Below the pieces are notes generated by a model. That model saw only the letters and a program-made list of their open reading frames with translations, searched no databases and was not told where the DNA came from. A stretch of DNA of 64,000 nt from CAZTTH01 sp964615975 (lineage in GTDB: Bacteria; Verrucomicrobiota; Lentisphaeria; JABSQK01; JAJFLO01): NCBI GenBank assembly GCA_964615975.1, contig CAZTTH010000013.1, forward strand, positions 20,916 to 84,915. Reading direction: 5' to 3'. The translations under genes were made by a program, and so were the position numbers. Each line of letters starts with the position of its first letter. The first letter of the stretch is position 1. This document shows, one piece after another, positions 43,249 to 52,452 of this stretch.

Positions 43249-43725
43249 ATGCCAAACCCTGTCCCCATCGCCCTAGCACTCGGCAGTAATTTAGGTGACC
43301 GAGAACATAATCTCAGCCGCGCCCTAGACTGTATTTCGCAAGCCGAGATCAATATTCAGGGTATCTCATCCCCACTCCCAACACTCCCGGTCGATTGCCA
43401 TCCCGACGCACCTCCATATCTTAACCAGGCGTTAATCGCCACAACTTCGCTGGCGCCATTGCAATTGCTCGCAACCTGCCAGAACATAGAGGTTCACATG
43501 GGGCGCCAACGTCACCACTGCTATCATGATGATCGCATCATCGACATTGATATCCTCCTGTATGATCAGGAGATCATAGATTTGCCGGTATTGCGGGTTC
43601 CTCATCCCGGGATACACTCCCGTCATTTTGTGCTGGAACCACTATCCCAAATCGCGCCTGATTGGATAATTCCGGGAGTGAATATCTCCGTTCTCGAATG
43701 CATGAAATCACTCGCGAATGGATGA
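43249..43725 (+). CDS. folK: 2-amino-4-hydroxy-6-hydroxymethyldihydropteridine pyrophosphokinase FolK
   Basis: Transfers pyrophosphate from ATP to the pterin in folate synthesis. Motifs: IALALGSNLGDRE at the N-terminus, the Asp pair RIIDIDILLYD, and RVPHPGIHSRHFVLEPL. Length is 158 residues from ATG 43249; ATG 43216 is also in frame, and neither has a clear ribosome-binding site. I prefer 43249 because the family usually has only a few residues before ALGSN. No folP or folB adjoins it. Confidence 0.93.
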   Translation: MPNPVPIALALGSNLGDREHNLSRALDCISQAEINIQGISSPLPTLPVDCHPDAPPYLNQALIATTSLAPLQLLATCQNIEVHMGRQRHHCYHDDRIIDIDILLYDQEIIDLPVLRVPHPGIHSRHFVLEPLSQIAPDWIIPGVNISVLECMKSLANG

Positions 43726-43796
43726 TCATACCAATCGGTGAGAGTAGCTTCGCCGGGATGACGCAATGATTTTCATTCACTTTATGAATGAGATCC

Positions 43797-44372
43797 TTAA
43801 TGCGCTCGTCGATAGGCGAGGTGGTTCACGACAATGCCTTGACGGTCAAAGACGATTTCAAATTCACTTTTGAGGAGTCGGATATCTTCAAGAGCATTGG
43901 ATTCGGCAAGTTGGAAACATGAGAGCGGATTAATCGCCTGCTGCATGAAATCAAAATATTGACTATCATCAGTGGCTAAGTGGATTATCCCCCGGGGTTG
44001 TAATTTGACCGCTAACCGACCGAAGAATTCCGATGTCAGCAGCCGTTTGGAGCGATGCCGGCGTTTGGGCCAGGGGTCAGGACAAATTATATGAACCCGA
44101 TAAAGATAATTATCCGGGAGTATATGACCGATCAAATCCCAGGCATTCGCCCGGAGCAACACAATATTTTCTAATTTTCCACGCTCCGCTTTATGCAGGA
44201 CTCTACGCAACCGACCCAACATGACATCAGCACCCAGGACCAGACGATCCGGATATAACAAGGCCAATGAGATTAAAAATCCACCCTTGCCACATCCCAA
44301 ATCCAATTCCACCAGCGGTTTTTCACCCTTTGGCTGCCAGTTCAAATATGTCCCTGTTAATACCTCAAGCAT
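43797..44372 (-). CDS. trmB: tRNA (guanine-N7-)-methyltransferase TrmB
   Basis: Methylates G46 in the variable loop of tRNA. Length 191 residues, short at the N-terminus compared with E. coli TrmB. SAM motif is LDLGCGKGGFLISLA, and the catalytic signature is ICPDPWPKRRHRSKRL. IHLATDDSQYFDFM fits the family. Its ATG shares one base with the TAA of the upstream lipoprotein gene (TAATG), so the two are translationally coupled. It converges on folK. Confidence 0.95.
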   Translation of the reverse strand: MLEVLTGTYLNWQPKGEKPLVELDLGCGKGGFLISLALLYPDRLVLGADVMLGRLRRVLHKAERGKLENIVLLRANAWDLIGHILPDNYLYRVHIICPDPWPKRRHRSKRLLTSEFFGRLAVKLQPRGIIHLATDDSQYFDFMQQAINPLSCFQLAESNALEDIRLLKSEFEIVFDRQGIVVNHLAYRRAH

Positions 44373-44770
44373 TATTGATTGACAACCTGATAATTATTTA
44401 ATATGCCCTTTTCGTTGAAAATCAGGGTGACCAGGGTTTTAACCGTTACCATGTGGGTATAACCAGGAACCTTATTAAAAATCTCGCGTTCCTCACCAAT
44501 CTTGGCGCCATAATAAGCTGATCGTTCGGAGGTTTCTACCCATTCATAAATCCATACATCGTGTTGATCAATCTGCTGCCGTTTCTTGGGGGGGCCAAGC
44601 CACTCATAGATTTCACTGCTTTTGGTTTCTCCCCGGACCAGATATTGAGAAATGGTTTTCGGTGAAATTCGTAATTCTCCGGGAACGGTCGGGGTTTGAC
44701 AAGAAGTTGAAAGACAAATAAATATCGCCAGCAATAAATCTGGGAACTGATGTAATGTTTTATTTTTCAT
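44372..44770 (-). CDS. Small lipoprotein (BamE/SmpA-like layout)
   Basis: Predicted lipoprotein of 132 residues. Signal sequence PDLLLAIFICLSTSC ends in a lipobox-like LSTSC. After it, ISQYLVRGETKSSEIYEWLG resembles the BamE/SmpA turn (a signal to a two-helix-plus-sheet domain), followed by VWIYEWVE and TLVTLIFNEKGILNNYQV. Relation to BamE is inferred from motif order only. It lies immediately upstream of trmB (one-base overlap) and diverges from tilS with about 40 bases between starts. Confidence 0.6.
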   Translation of the reverse strand: MKNKTLHQFPDLLLAIFICLSTSCQTPTVPGELRISPKTISQYLVRGETKSSEIYEWLGPPKKRQQIDQHDVWIYEWVETSERSAYYGAKIGEEREIFNKVPGYTHMVTVKTLVTLIFNEKGILNNYQVVNQ

Positions 44771-44813
44771 AAGAGAATGCAGAATATAGTAAGCGCCTAA
44801 TATTTTTCAATTT

Positions 44814-46268
44814 ATGAAATCCGACCAACAATATCATTCCGATTATCCGGATGGTCCAGATTCAGTAGCTGATGACTACACTGGATTCATCACCAGGGTA
44901 GCCGAATTCTCCAGGGAACATGACTTATTCCATGATCTTGAACGGGTGGTGATTGGCTTTAGCGGCGGCCCAGATAGCACCGCGCTTTTATTATCCATGA
45001 TCAGGCTGTTTCCAGCTATCGAAGCAATACACGTCCATCATGGGATTCGTGGAACAAGCGGGGATCGAGATCGAGACTGGTGCGAGCAATTTTGTCAGCG
45101 ACACCACATCCGTCTGCGGTCAATTACCATCGATGTGCCGGGACAACGACGACCACGCGAAAGTATGGAAATGGCTGCCCGCCGCTTGCGTTTACAGGAG
45201 TGGCAGCAGTTATATGGCTCCACCGCGGGAATCGCTTTGGCACTGGGACATCACCTCGACGATAAGATTGAAACCTTTCTTTTGCGCTTGTTACGGGGCA
45301 GCAATGCCAGTGGATTAACCGGACTTCGTCCCATCACGAGACTATCAGGCCTGAAAGTGATCCGTCCCTTGTTGGGGGTCGAAAAAAAAGACATTCTGAG
45401 ATTTTTACATTCCTGTCGGATTGCTCCACATTGCGAAGACGAAAGCAATTTGTCCACTTTAATAAAACGCAACCAAATTCGCCACCATGTCCTTCCACAT
45501 CTCCTGCAATCAGAACACGATAAAAAAGGCATCCTGCAAAGTTTAAAAATTCTCGAAGCTGATGCCCATTTGATTGAGATAATCATTGCCGAGAAAATTC
45601 AATCTCTGAAATCCGCCCATGGCTGCTTAACCAAGGAAATCCTGCAGCAATTGCCGCCTGGGTTATGGTCACGATATTTACGCCGCTGGCAAGAATGGCA
45701 GACTGGAATCGATGAACCCCTGGCCAAAAATACCATCATGAATCTCCAGCGCGAATGCTCCAAATCAGCAAAGAAACCTCATGCTGTATATCCCTTTAGT
45801 ACTGCGTACAATCTCCATATCAACCACGGAATATTAACCTTGGAATCAAAACTCAAGCATCAACAGCCGTGCCCCACCATCTCTTGGAACTGGCATAAAA
45901 TGCCTGCCATCTCATTGCCAACCATCAAGGCCAGATTGAATGCTAAAATTATTTCACCAGCGGAATTCAAAAATCACCTGAATCGTCAGAGTGAATGCTG
46001 GGATGTTACTTCAATTTCAGAAAACCTGACCATACGGCCGCGAATCCAGGGAGATCGGATTATTCCCTGGGGAATGAACCAATCGGTTCGCCTGAAAAAA
46101 ATCATTGCGAATGCCAAATTGAGCCCCGACCTGAAAAACCGTCTGTTTGTGATCACTGATGATCGCGGTAGAATCATTTGGATTCCCTTGGTAAAACGGT
46201 CAAATCATGGTAAGGTTTCAAGTTCAACAAAGCAAATTTTGACCATTTCAATCGAGCAAATTCTATGA
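44814..46268 (+). CDS. tilS: tRNA(Ile)-lysidine synthase TilS
   Basis: Attaches lysine to C34 of the AUA-reading tRNA(Ile), an essential reaction. Length 484 residues. PP-loop: VIGFSGGPDSTALLL; other motifs are HVHHGIRG, LGHHLDDKIETFLLRLLRGS and GLTGLRP. The C-terminal TilS domain (TIRPRIQGDRIIPWG, KKIIANAKL) is present. The stop codon overlaps the ATG of the TPR gene (ATGA at 46265-46268), so the two are coupled. Confidence 0.95.
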   Translation: MKSDQQYHSDYPDGPDSVADDYTGFITRVAEFSREHDLFHDLERVVIGFSGGPDSTALLLSMIRLFPAIEAIHVHHGIRGTSGDRDRDWCEQFCQRHHIRLRSITIDVPGQRRPRESMEMAARRLRLQEWQQLYGSTAGIALALGHHLDDKIETFLLRLLRGSNASGLTGLRPITRLSGLKVIRPLLGVEKKDILRFLHSCRIAPHCEDESNLSTLIKRNQIRHHVLPHLLQSEHDKKGILQSLKILEADAHLIEIIIAEKIQSLKSAHGCLTKEILQQLPPGLWSRYLRRWQEWQTGIDEPLAKNTIMNLQRECSKSAKKPHAVYPFSTAYNLHINHGILTLESKLKHQQPCPTISWNWHKMPAISLPTIKARLNAKIISPAEFKNHLNRQSECWDVTSISENLTIRPRIQGDRIIPWGMNQSVRLKKIIANAKLSPDLKNRLFVITDDRGRIIWIPLVKRSNHGKVSSSTKQILTISIEQIL

Positions 46269-49131
46269 ATAAACCTTATTCCCCATTACTCTTGGTTATC
46301 CTGCTGTCGTTTTGTTTATGTAAAAATGGATATGGGCAAAACATTGGGAGTGAGTCTCCCGCATTATCATCTGATTCTCAATCTCTATCGTCAGAAACAA
46401 CAAAAATCAATATTCAACACATCGCGGCAAAGAGTCAGCAACCGCTTGATGAAATCAACATCTTCGAATTACGGGCTCAGGGTGACCGCGCGTTTGCGGA
46501 TAAACTATATGACGTTGCTGAGAAATTTTATCTGAGTTACTGGAAGGGGGCGTTCGATCAGGATGTACTTGTGGACGCGGCAATCCGTTTGGTAAAAAGC
46601 AAAATACCCCAACAAAAAATCGGTGAGGCACTCAATATTTTACAACAAATCCCGACAGATATTCAGGCTTTTTTATCCCATTCACCAGCACCTCAAAACA
46701 GCCATTTGACGGAAGGGAACGCGTCACTGATCAAATATTGGACGGCTAAAGTCATTCTGATTCAAGGAGATGCGAAAACGGCATTGGATTTATTTGCCGA
46801 TATTGCCTTACATTATAAAAATACCGCCATTGGCATTCAGGCGGCGCTGGGGATGAGCAATTGTTATTTATCCATGCGCGATTGGGCTACGGCTGAAACC
46901 ATCCTGAAGGAAATCATACCTAAATTAACAGGTAAAGAGGACCTGAATAATGCCATTCAAGGCCTCATCCAGATCGCCATTGCGACATCACGCTATAATG
47001 AAGCTGATTTGATTATCGACCAACATTGGGATGCCGCCCAGAATGAATTTCAGATCAGTTTGGGGATGTTGCGAATTACCTCTTTTCTGCAACAGAAAAA
47101 AATTGTTGAAGCCCATGATTTTTATCAAACTACTTTTGCTCAGAATGATACTATCCTGGAATATCCGGGAAGTTATCCCATCATGCGCAGTCTTGGATTA
47201 TCACTCTTGAATGCCAAACGATTTCCTTTGGCAATCAGCATTTTTGAAAAATTATTGCGTCTTGCTGATACAGAAACACATAAAAAGGAAATCATGATGG
47301 ATTTAGCGGAATGTGCTGATTTTGCCGGCGAGATTGATTTAGCCATCAAATATTATACCAACTACCTGGATTTGTATAGAAACGATAATCTTGTTTCAAA
47401 AATTCAACTGCGGGTGGCGGAATTATTTGAGGTAAATCAAAATCCTGACAAGGCATTGGAATTTTATAGTCTGGTTTATGACAAGGACTCAAATTGGCCG
47501 CCTTATCGGTATCGCGCTGCCCAGAACATGGCATGGTTATACCGCAAGGTGAAACAAGATTACGAAAAAGCCATAAAATATTTTTATAGCTCATCAACCC
47601 TGGATGTCAAGGAAGAGGAGAAGGCCCGCGGGGTGTATTTTGCCGCGGAAACCTACCTGATCATTGAAGGCTATAATAATGCCGCCATATACTTTCAGAC
47701 TGTCGCCGATACCTACACCAACAGCTCATTCTCAGAACAGGCGCGATTTCGCCAAGCCCAATCACGTTTGAAAGGCAAACGCACTCGTCTGGCAGCTGAA
47801 GCCTTCAGCATGTATCTGAAAGAGTGGCCGGACGGACAATACAGCGAAGAATCCTTGTTAATGAAGGGAATCGCTGAGCGTCTGGCTGGCGATTATACCC
47901 TGGCAATAACTACGCTGAGGAAATTTTCAGAAGCATACCCCGAAAGCAGTAATACGCCACGGGCGTTATTGGAAGCCAGCCAGGCCGCGGCTGCCGCGGA
48001 TCTACAAAGTGATGCGCTCATTTTTCTGAGCAAAATTGTCGAAAAATACCCCGATGCTGATATCATGCACCTCGCATTATATCGCCGGGCCTATATGCTC
48101 CTCTCCTATGGATATGCGGATGAAGGGACTAAAGTCGGGTATGATTTTCTCGCACGCTATTCCGATGCCCATCCGATCCTGGCTGCCGATGTCTACATGT
48201 GGCTGGCAGATCATTTCGCCAATTTAAACAATTTTGTCAAAGCGGAAGAATTGTTTATGGCGGTGGTGCAAGATTATCCTACTTCCATCGATGCCCCCAT
48301 GGCGCTTTACGAAGCGGCTAAAGTCTCTTATAATTCCAGCCGTATGGGAAATGGGGATTACCAATCAGCCCTAAATTATCTCGATCGACTCCTGGCGACC
48401 TATCCAAAGGCGCCCGATCGAATTCTGGCACAATCCCAATTTTTGCGTGGCGATATTGAATNNNNNNNNNNNNNNNNNNNNNNNNNNNNNNNNNNNNNNN
48501 NNNNNNNNNNNNNNNNNNNNNNNNNNNNNNNNNNNNNNNNNNNNNNNNNNNNNNNNNNNNNAAGGCGCCCGATCGAATTCTGGCACAATCCCAATTTTTG
48601 CGTGGCGATATTGAATCGTCAAAAGGCATGTTTGATCAAGCCCTCAAATCCTATCAGGATTGTATCACCCTGGTTCCCAAGTCAGACTTGAGTTATGCGG
48701 CGATTGGAAGAATCGGAGAATGTTATTATTCATTGGCGGAATTAAAAGATTCACCATCAGATTATTACCAAACCGCTCTTTCATACTTCAATACCGTTAT
48801 CGCCGATTTGGATCAAAATCATGCGTTTGTCGATATGGCACGCTATCGGGTGGCTAAAATTTATGAATTACTCAATCAATCCGACAAAGCCAAGGATGAA
48901 TATAGTTTTATTTTTTACAAAAATGATTATCAAATCTTAAATAATCGAATTCTTGATTGGTATTACTTTGCCCGTTCAGGTTTTGACCTCGCTCGATTTT
49001 ACACCGATAGCGGTGATTATTCGAGCGCCAGAAAGGTGTACAAGCGATTGGCGGAATTTAATACTCCGATCTCAGATGATGCTCGCCTCCGAGTAGAGGA
49101 GATCGATAAAATCTATACTCAAATCAATTGA
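46265..49131 (+). CDS. Large exported TPR-repeat protein, interrupted by scaffold gap
   Basis: Exported tetratricopeptide-repeat protein. A signal peptide (LLLVILLSFCLCKNGYGQ) is followed by many TPR-like helix pairs across the whole chain, such as FFANLNNFVKAEELFMAVVQ-like segments and YFYSSSTLDVKEEEKA. Late repeats resemble BamD/YbgF-type periplasmic TPRs. The reading frame is cut by 100 Ns at 48462-48561. The 55 bases before the gap are identical to the 55 after it. If one copy and the Ns are removed (48461 joined to 48617), the frame continues unbroken to TAA at 49131, giving 903 residues. So this is one intact gene in the organism. It overlaps tilS by 4 bases. The exact partner is unknown; the TMTC-like gene downstream also has TPRs. 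Confidence 0.85.
48407..48616. other. Assembly gap: 55-bp duplication flanking 100 Ns
   Basis: Bases 48407-48461 and 48562-48616 are identical (starting AAGGCGCCCGATCGAATTCT), with exactly 100 Ns between. This is a typical unmerged contig overlap, not a biological repeat. Collapsing it restores the TPR reading frame. Confidence 0.95.
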
Positions 49132-49247
49132 ATTGAGCAATGGGCTCGATGATTTCAATCCCACCGCAATCCTCTTTGATGCTGGTAATCTATCTCTTAA
49201 TAATGATTTGATCGCAGTGCTGCACTCTTATTTTTCGCGTTGAAACC

Positions 49248-51203
49248 ATGGCAATGCCACCCAAAAAACGATCTCCAAAAAATAATCACCCCCGGAAAAA
49301 AAACGACCAACAGATTTCCAGTACCGACACCACTGATCAGAATGATAAGCCCTCAGCTGCACGGCAAAATCCTTCTTTCAGAAAATCGAAATCATCCGTG
49401 ATCGATTCGGTATTTCCTGCCGGGTATCACTCATTGCGTCCGCATGCGGCTTCCCACCTGCTCATGGTTATCGGCTTGGTGATTCTCACCTGTTTGCTCT
49501 ATCAAAAAGATCTTAATTTAGGCTTTTTCTCTCTTGATGACCATGATTATGTCATTAACAACCCCTGGATAAAAAAGGTGACACGTGAAAATATCACCCA
49601 GATATTGACAAAACCATACTTTGCCAATTACTCGCCCGGGCATTTGCTGTCTTATATGGTGGATTATTCCATCGCCGGGTTGTCACCGCGAACCTTTCAC
49701 TGGTCCAGTAATATCTGGGGAGGTTTGGTGGCTGGCATGGTTTATTTATTGACCGTATGCCTGACCGGCAGTCGACTGACCGGCGGATTATCTGGACTTT
49801 TATTTCTTGCCCATCCAGTGCATGGGGAAGCGATCGTGTGGATATCGAGTCGCAAGGATCTGGTTGCGGCTCTTTTTGCCACATTAACATTGATTACGTA
49901 TATCTATTATCGTCAAAACCAGTCGAACAAATTGAGATGGTACATCGTTTCTCTTAGCGTCTATGTACTGGCCATCAGCGGCAAGCAATCTGTTGTCATC
50001 GTTCCGGTAATATTATGGCTGTGTGATGTGATGATCGAACGACGCCCATGGACTACCACATGGGCGGATAAAATCCCTTACTTCATTGCCGCAGTTTTTT
50101 TTGCCCTCAAAACCATGGACGCCCAACCCGAAACCCGACAGGATTTTACCCTGGTCAAAACCGGATTTACCATTGCCTATAACCTTTGGTTGTTGACAGG
50201 GTTGAGTGATTACGTCATCTATCGTCCCAGCATCGCAAAAAATCCGGGAATATTATTATCCCTGGCGTACGGCATCGTGCCTGTGGGTATGGCACTGCTG
50301 CTAGGGGTGGCTTACCGACGTTGCCACCCCCTGTCATTGGTTTTGCTAACGTGGATGATTATCGCCATGATACCTCCCCTGATGTTGAGTTTTATCCACC
50401 CGGTTGTCGACCGCTATCTGTTTTTTCCTTCCATTCCTTTTGTCATCGCCATCGCGATTTTGTTAACTCATTTAATCAAGGCGGGATCAGCAAAAGCGCT
50501 GGTATCATCGCTGTTATCTCTATTAATAATCGGGACTTGGTCTTATAAAACCTGGAATTATATCAGCAACTGGAATGATCCGCGTTCCCTGTGGTACAAT
50601 GCCACCCAGACCAGCAGAGACTGCAATAACTTCTTTTACCTCGGCAGCCATTATCATGAAAGCTCCCTTGCCATTAACTCCCTGTACGACTCTTCCGCGA
50701 AAGATGAGAAAAAACTGCAGGACCTGGCTGATTCTCTTTGGGTATCAAACTCACAGTTACCCCTGCTGCATCAAGAATTTATAAAAAAAACCAAGGGCCC
50801 CGTACTCAATGAATTCCGGAAATATCTTCTCAACGAAGCTTTACAGCAATTTGATTTGGCTTTAACGTTGAAAGGAACTGAAGTAATGCCCAATCTCTAT
50901 TTCCGACGCGGTATGGTCCTGATGGAAATGGATCAGTATGATAAGGCCTGGCAGGAATTCGAATTATCCTTGGAAGAAAGCAAAAAACATACCTTTGATT
51001 ACGTTCGTGAATCTTTGGCAGTATATTGCCATCGCGCCATGGGGATTATCAGATGGAAACAAAAAGATTATATTGAAGCCCGAAAATGGTTGACCTTGGC
51101 GGTTGAGGAACAAAATAAATTCAATGGCAATTGGATACCATCTTTGGAAAACGATTTGCAAAAACTCAATCGCATCATCGAATTCAGTCCGCCCCAATTT
51201 TAA
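49248..51203 (+). CDS. TMTC/PMT-like membrane glycosyltransferase with TPR tail
   Basis: Polytopic membrane protein of 651 residues. A basic, disordered N-terminus of about 60 residues precedes about ten membrane helices. The first loop carries the acidic GT-C motif FFSLDDHDYVINNPWI. LLFLAHPVHGEAIVWISSRK matches the conserved loop of TMTC-type O-mannosyltransferases. The C-terminal 200 residues contain TPR-like repeats (LYFRRGMVLMEMDQYDKAWQ and YIEARKWLTLAVEE). Such enzymes transfer sugars from polyprenyl phosphate to exported proteins. Substrate and sugar are unknown. It follows the exported TPR protein on the same strand, with about 115 bases between. Confidence 0.8.
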   Translation: MAMPPKKRSPKNNHPRKKNDQQISSTDTTDQNDKPSAARQNPSFRKSKSSVIDSVFPAGYHSLRPHAASHLLMVIGLVILTCLLYQKDLNLGFFSLDDHDYVINNPWIKKVTRENITQILTKPYFANYSPGHLLSYMVDYSIAGLSPRTFHWSSNIWGGLVAGMVYLLTVCLTGSRLTGGLSGLLFLAHPVHGEAIVWISSRKDLVAALFATLTLITYIYYRQNQSNKLRWYIVSLSVYVLAISGKQSVVIVPVILWLCDVMIERRPWTTTWADKIPYFIAAVFFALKTMDAQPETRQDFTLVKTGFTIAYNLWLLTGLSDYVIYRPSIAKNPGILLSLAYGIVPVGMALLLGVAYRRCHPLSLVLLTWMIIAMIPPLMLSFIHPVVDRYLFFPSIPFVIAIAILLTHLIKAGSAKALVSSLLSLLIIGTWSYKTWNYISNWNDPRSLWYNATQTSRDCNNFFYLGSHYHESSLAINSLYDSSAKDEKKLQDLADSLWVSNSQLPLLHQEFIKKTKGPVLNEFRKYLLNEALQQFDLALTLKGTEVMPNLYFRRGMVLMEMDQYDKAWQEFELSLEESKKHTFDYVRESLAVYCHRAMGIIRWKQKDYIEARKWLTLAVEEQNKFNGNWIPSLENDLQKLNRIIEFSPPQF

Positions 51204-51232
51204 TAACCACATTTTTTACATGATGATTTGAT

Positions 51233-51832
51233 ATGCCATTAAAGCTCCAGAATTCTATCGGCAGCAGGGAAAAATTAATCCGGGCGACAATAAAATTGAT
51301 GGCGACCAAGGGGTTTGAATGTACCGGTATCAAGGAAATTCTTGATACCGCACTCGTTACCCGAAGCAATTTTTATTATCATTTTCATTCCAAGGAGGAA
51401 CTGTGCCTAGCTGCTCTGGAAGTCATGCAAAAATATTACCTTGAGGAAGTGATTAATAAATCCTTATCAAATCATTCTCTGGTACCCTCCGAGCGCTTGA
51501 ACTTTTATTGCCAATTGATCGTCGATAACATGATTAAGAATTGTTGTAAGGCAGGTTGTCCATTTATCAACCTGGGCAATGAAACCAGTGATTTTCATCC
51601 CTCCTTTCGTCAAAAAATTTCCGCGATTAATGACCAACAAATCAGCGCGCTTGCCGATTGTATCAATGCCGGCATTGATCGAGGTGATTTTCACCCTGAT
51701 CTAGTTCCCAGAAAAGCCGCAATCTTTATAATGGCAACCATCAATGGTTCGATCTTGTTAAGCAAAATTTATAAAGACCCTATCTATTTGGAGGATAATA
51801 TTCTCTCCATTCAACGTTATTTGAAAAAATAA
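51233..51832 (+). CDS. TetR/AcrR-family regulator, cysteine-rich
   Basis: DNA-binding repressor of 199 residues. The N-terminal helix-turn-helix is clear (LMATKGFECTGIKEILDTAL, then VTRSNFYYHFHSKEEL). The C-terminal ligand domain has CCKAGCPFINLGNE, seen in the YxaF/LmrA/NemR branch. It holds six cysteines (30, 58, 93, 104, 105, 109), many for a TetR protein. E. coli NemR senses electrophiles and oxidants through cysteines in the same region, so a thiol-sensing role is possible (inference). It starts 29 bases after the TMTC-like gene, and an AT-only hairpin follows its stop (51821-51843). It precedes a promoter with a NemR-like element and a Cys-rich gene. Confidence 0.88.
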   Translation: MPLKLQNSIGSREKLIRATIKLMATKGFECTGIKEILDTALVTRSNFYYHFHSKEELCLAALEVMQKYYLEEVINKSLSNHSLVPSERLNFYCQLIVDNMIKNCCKAGCPFINLGNETSDFHPSFRQKISAINDQQISALADCINAGIDRGDFHPDLVPRKAAIFIMATINGSILLSKIYKDPIYLEDNILSIQRYLKK

Positions 51833-51846
51833 TTTTTTTTCAAGAC

Positions 51847-51875
51847 TTGATATGACCAGTCGGTACTATATAGTA
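51847..51875 (+). promoter_or_regulatory. Promoter with candidate TetR operator upstream of the Cys-rich gene
   Basis: TTGATA (51847-51852) and TATAGT (51869-51874) stand 16 bases apart; each matches 5 of 6 consensus bases. The spacer contains ACC-AGTC-GGT (51855-51864), resembling the ACC-N4-GGT core of the NemR box. A perfect 12-base palindrome TACTATATAGTA (51864-51875) overlaps the -10. A repressor bound here would block RNA polymerase. The TetR gene lies just upstream and the Cys-rich gene starts 175 bases downstream. Confidence 0.6.
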
Positions 51876-51952
51876 GGCAGTAAACAATATCAGAATGAAA
51901 TTTTGAGCTTAAATTACGCTCTCTTTCATGAAGTTAGAAGATTAACAATACA

Positions 51953-52024
51953 ATGAGAAAGGAGGTACCAGGGAAAAAATCAATCTTAGGATTACATGCA
52001 AAATTACACACAATTTTAAATTAA
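51953..52024 (+). other. Possible 23-codon leader reading frame
   Basis: Within the leader of the Cys-rich gene, a perfect AAAGGAGGT (51958-51966) has no start codon at the right distance after it. It lies inside a small frame starting at ATG 51953 (MRKEVPGKKSILGLHAKLHT and three more residues). The site may be a ribosome standby or regulatory element rather than the frame being a gene. Low confidence. Confidence 0.2.
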
Positions 52025-52050
52025 AATCTTATGTTATAAAGGAAATTTAT

Positions 52051-52386
52051 ATGTCTAATCAATGCTGCAATGAAGAAGATACCTGTTGCGATGAATCCAG
52101 CGCGGAATGCTGCGATTCTAACAGCAACGAATGTTGTAATATGGCGGAACGGTTACTCGAGTTAGCCGATGAAGCCTGGTTTGAGCTTTTGAAGGAAAAG
52201 ATTAAGAAAGAAATCGAAAGTACTTCAGGAGCAAAAATGAATGAATTAGCCAAAATGGTAGCCAAGGCTAATTGCGAACGGTGGTCACATAAAATTAAAG
52301 GCAAAGCCAAATGTGAAGAATTCAAGCACAATTTAAAGAGCTTCTTCATGGATGGCGAATGCTCGGGATCAACGTGTGCAAAATAG
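52051..52386 (+). CDS. Cysteine-rich small protein with four CC pairs
   Basis: Protein of 111 residues with 12 cysteines. The first 30 residues hold four CC pairs at 5-6, 12-13, 20-21 and 28-29, regularly 7-8 residues apart, in an acidic Asp/Glu/Ser/Asn context. A helical domain (31-99) follows with LLELADEAWFELLKEKIKKE and C75, C88. The end GECSGSTC adds two more. There is no signal peptide. The pattern suggests metal or persulfide binding or a thiol buffer, as in metallothionein-like proteins, but I recognise no characterised family. AAAGGA precedes the ATG. Promoter, TetR gene and terminator make it a self-contained regulated unit. Function is inference. Confidence 0.85.
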   Translation: MSNQCCNEEDTCCDESSAECCDSNSNECCNMAERLLELADEAWFELLKEKIKKEIESTSGAKMNELAKMVAKANCERWSHKIKGKAKCEEFKHNLKSFFMDGECSGSTCAK

Positions 52387-52414
52387 AAGCTAATTATTAT
52401 TAACTCTAAGAGTT

Positions 52415-52448
52415 ACAGCCGGTAAAACAATCATGTTTTACCGGCTGT
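52415..52448 (+). terminator. Strong terminator of the Cys-rich gene
   Basis: A 15-bp perfect stem (52415-52429 ACAGCCGGTAAAACA; 52434-52448) closes an ATCA loop and is followed by GCTTTT. It ends the Cys-rich transcript and also lies just past the end of the decayed HepT-like gene on the other strand. Confidence 0.85.
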
Positions 52449-52452
52449 GCTT

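Noticed and set aside
48407..48616. Direct repeat around the N gap taken as a biological duplication
   Set aside because: Exactly 100 Ns and identical flanks with a restored frame on collapse point to a scaffolding artefact.
51821..51843. Terminator after the TetR gene
   Set aside because: The hairpin is almost only A-T pairs and lacks a following T tract; possible but weak.
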